A stretch of DNA of 64,000 nt from contig JACBWW010000015.1 in NCBI GenBank assembly GCA_020086605.1, forward strand, positions 22,619,225-22,683,224. Direction: 5' to 3'. This DNA is from Lanius collurio (lineage: Eukaryota > Chordata > Aves > Passeriformes > Laniidae). The translations under genes and the position numbers were made by a program. Numbering within the stretch: the first letter of the stretch is position 1; every line of letters begins with the position of its first letter. The notes under the pieces are model-generated. The model saw only the letters and a list, made by a program, of their open reading frames with translations, had not been told where the DNA came from and did no database searches. Shown here one piece after another: positions 62,401 to 64,000 of the stretch.

Positions 62401-64000
62401 CAAAGCAATCATGTAATTTTGCATGAATATTGCAAAACAAATTGGAGTACTGTCATAAGTCCAGAAAGACTACTGTTTGTCTGATGGAGGGTCTCCTGCC
62501 TTGAGTGGCATCAGAAAATTAATTACATCTCCAGGGAAGAAGTTCACCTCAAAGGAGAGAATGAAGGGGTGGGAGCGGGGAAGGCAGTACTCATGATGAC
62601 AGGGCCTTTATTTGAAACATACCCATGCCTTGACAAAAGACTTGTTCCAAAACTTTGATCACATCATTAAGATTTTTTTTTTTTTTTTTAATCTGATCTG
62701 CTCAGAAAGACTTGCAGGACAATTACCTTTGACTTTTACATTGGAGCAATTAAAGACATTAATTAAAGAGGGGAAAAGAGTGTTCAATGTTAAGCCTTGT
62801 ATATGGAAAATATAAGTCAGTCATTCAACTAAGACTTTAACTGGGCTGGGAGCTGCTGGGAGCAAGGTAGACCCAGGGGATTTTTTCCCCCACAATGAAG
62901 TTGGGTGAGGTTGGGAAATGTGTGATGGAGTTGGAAATGTAGGAGATGAAGCTGACTTTTTCTGAAAGCATTATCCTTTTCTCACAAATTTAGTCATTCC
63001 TAAATTTCTGCTTATATCTGTATCAAACTACCCCCACTAAATAAGCTTGGTAATAACTCTATAATAAGAAAAAACCCTTAAAAGGTGGGAAAAAAAAATC
63101 CCCTAAATCTTACATTTACCAGACTATCACAGAACTGAGTAGGCTTATGAGCCATGAGCAGAATAGGGACAGACTTTATTTTTTCTTTAATTTTGTTTAT
63201 GCTATGGGTTAAAATATACAGCATCTCAATTTCAAGGTCTCCAAGGAGACAAGAAAAAAACAAGTTCTTCTTTCAATCACACAGATAAAAATGTTGGAAA
63301 ATGTAAACTTCAAGAAAAATTTGAGGAGGTAATCTTTGGGAGATGATCTGGAAATAATTTTGACAGAGATCTCAATTTTCTAATCTGCTACACTGGGAGT
63401 GACATAAGTTGACAAATTACGTTCTTTTGTGATTTTGACAACATTGCAGCTTTGTAAAGAAGCACTAGAGAAATTACAGACTCTGTTATTGATCAGCTTG
63501 GTGAAGATGCCACCAAAATGAAACAGGAACTGTGAAAGATTTATGCACAATTTCCAATAACTGCTTGTCTACTACAGAGTAGCTCCATGGGATTCAACCT
63601 ACATGGGCTCAGGTAGACAAAGCTACTTAGTCATTCCAAAAATACAGCACAGTCCATCCATAAACCTGTAAGAGGATCAAATAAAATAAGCAAATAATTG
63701 AATGATCATTTTTTTACCAGATGACTTCACAATGGCAAAACTAGGAACTGTAAGAGGAAGCAAGAACCTGTGCATATGTTTAAATATTACAAGAATAAAT
63801 CCAAACCTTACCTCAAATCACTTTGAGATTAAAGAAAAAGTCTAATTAACTTAGCAAATATTTGTGCTGACTCAGGCTAGCTGCAGTCCTGGAGGGGAGG
63901 AAAGGCTGATGAATATTACTTACCTCCAGGCTCGTGTGATTAGTGAAGAGGGAAAGATTGTGTTTTCAGAAGGGCACAGCCCTGGCAGGGAGAAGGGAAA
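59452..64000. other. Non-coding stretch, CNE-like text, no gene
   Basis: AT-rich unique sequence to the window end. Open frames are at most 91 codons (61864-62139) and unrecognisable. From about 60800 to 61000 the text again looks like a conserved non-coding element, with an octamer-type ATGCAAAT at 60827-60834 and several TAAT cores. A 20-bp AT palindrome is at 61818-61837, a short CA repeat near 61248, and a 17-base T run at 62673-62689. No RNA gene or transposon was recognised. Confidence 0.6.
61818..61837. repeat. 20-bp AT-rich palindrome
   Basis: ATACATATATATATATGTAT is a perfect palindrome centred on a TA dinucleotide repeat. Confidence 0.9.

Noticed and set aside
1..64000. Search for CRISPR arrays, operons, ribosome binding sites, tRNA and rRNA genes
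   Set aside because: Nothing of the kind is present; the sequence is vertebrate non-coding DNA.

Overview
The window looks like nuclear DNA from a bird, possibly a songbird (rank below class not certain). The strongest evidence is the repeat content. There are three fragments of CR1 LINEs carrying the avian 3' signature: the hydrophobic-poor 'TTAGGTTGGA' and 'TTCTATGATTCT' tail motifs and the conserved 3' UTR text. There is also an eroded LTR of a family common in bird genomes and a second, better preserved solo LTR. No Alu, L1 or other mammalian interspersed repeat was seen. Base composition is AT-rich throughout, CpG is rare, and homopolymer and A/C-rich tracts are frequent, as in introns or gene deserts of avian macrochromosomes.

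No protein-coding gene, rRNA, tRNA or known ncRNA could be recognised on either strand. All long open frames were read; none resembles a known protein family convincingly, several have no ATG, and several are explained by repeats or by base skew. The window is best described as intergenic or intronic. If it lies inside a gene, it is within introns and any small exon escaped recognition.

Layout: 1-6.4 kb AT-rich unique DNA with a 140-bp A/C-rich tract and a possible very old CR1/L3-like relic; 6.46-6.89 kb two CR1 3' ends in inverted orientation; 6.9-13.0 kb unique DNA with a 25-base poly(A); 13.06-13.38 kb a reverse-strand CR1 piece lacking its 3' end; 13.4-24.8 kb unique DNA; 24.79-25.33 kb an eroded plus-strand LTR; 25.3-29.9 kb unique DNA; 29.9-30.4 kb a GC- and CpG-richer island of unknown nature; 30.4-49.6 kb unique DNA with a small CpG cluster at 45.04-45.26 kb and a 175-codon open frame at 49 kb; 49.685-50.161 kb a solo LTR on the minus strand with readable promoter and poly(A) signals; 50.2-64 kb unique DNA with one candidate exon-like open frame at 57.3-57.6 kb, a second A/C-rich tract at 59.3 kb, and two stretches that read like conserved non-coding elements.

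The most interesting point is the geometry at 49-50 kb: a minus-strand solo LTR with CCAAT, CRE-like, TATA and poly(A) motifs sits about 0.2 kb upstream of, and in the same orientation as, the longest open frame in the window, which has a signal-anchor-like segment. This is only a hypothesis of LTR-driven transcription. No new biological system was identified.
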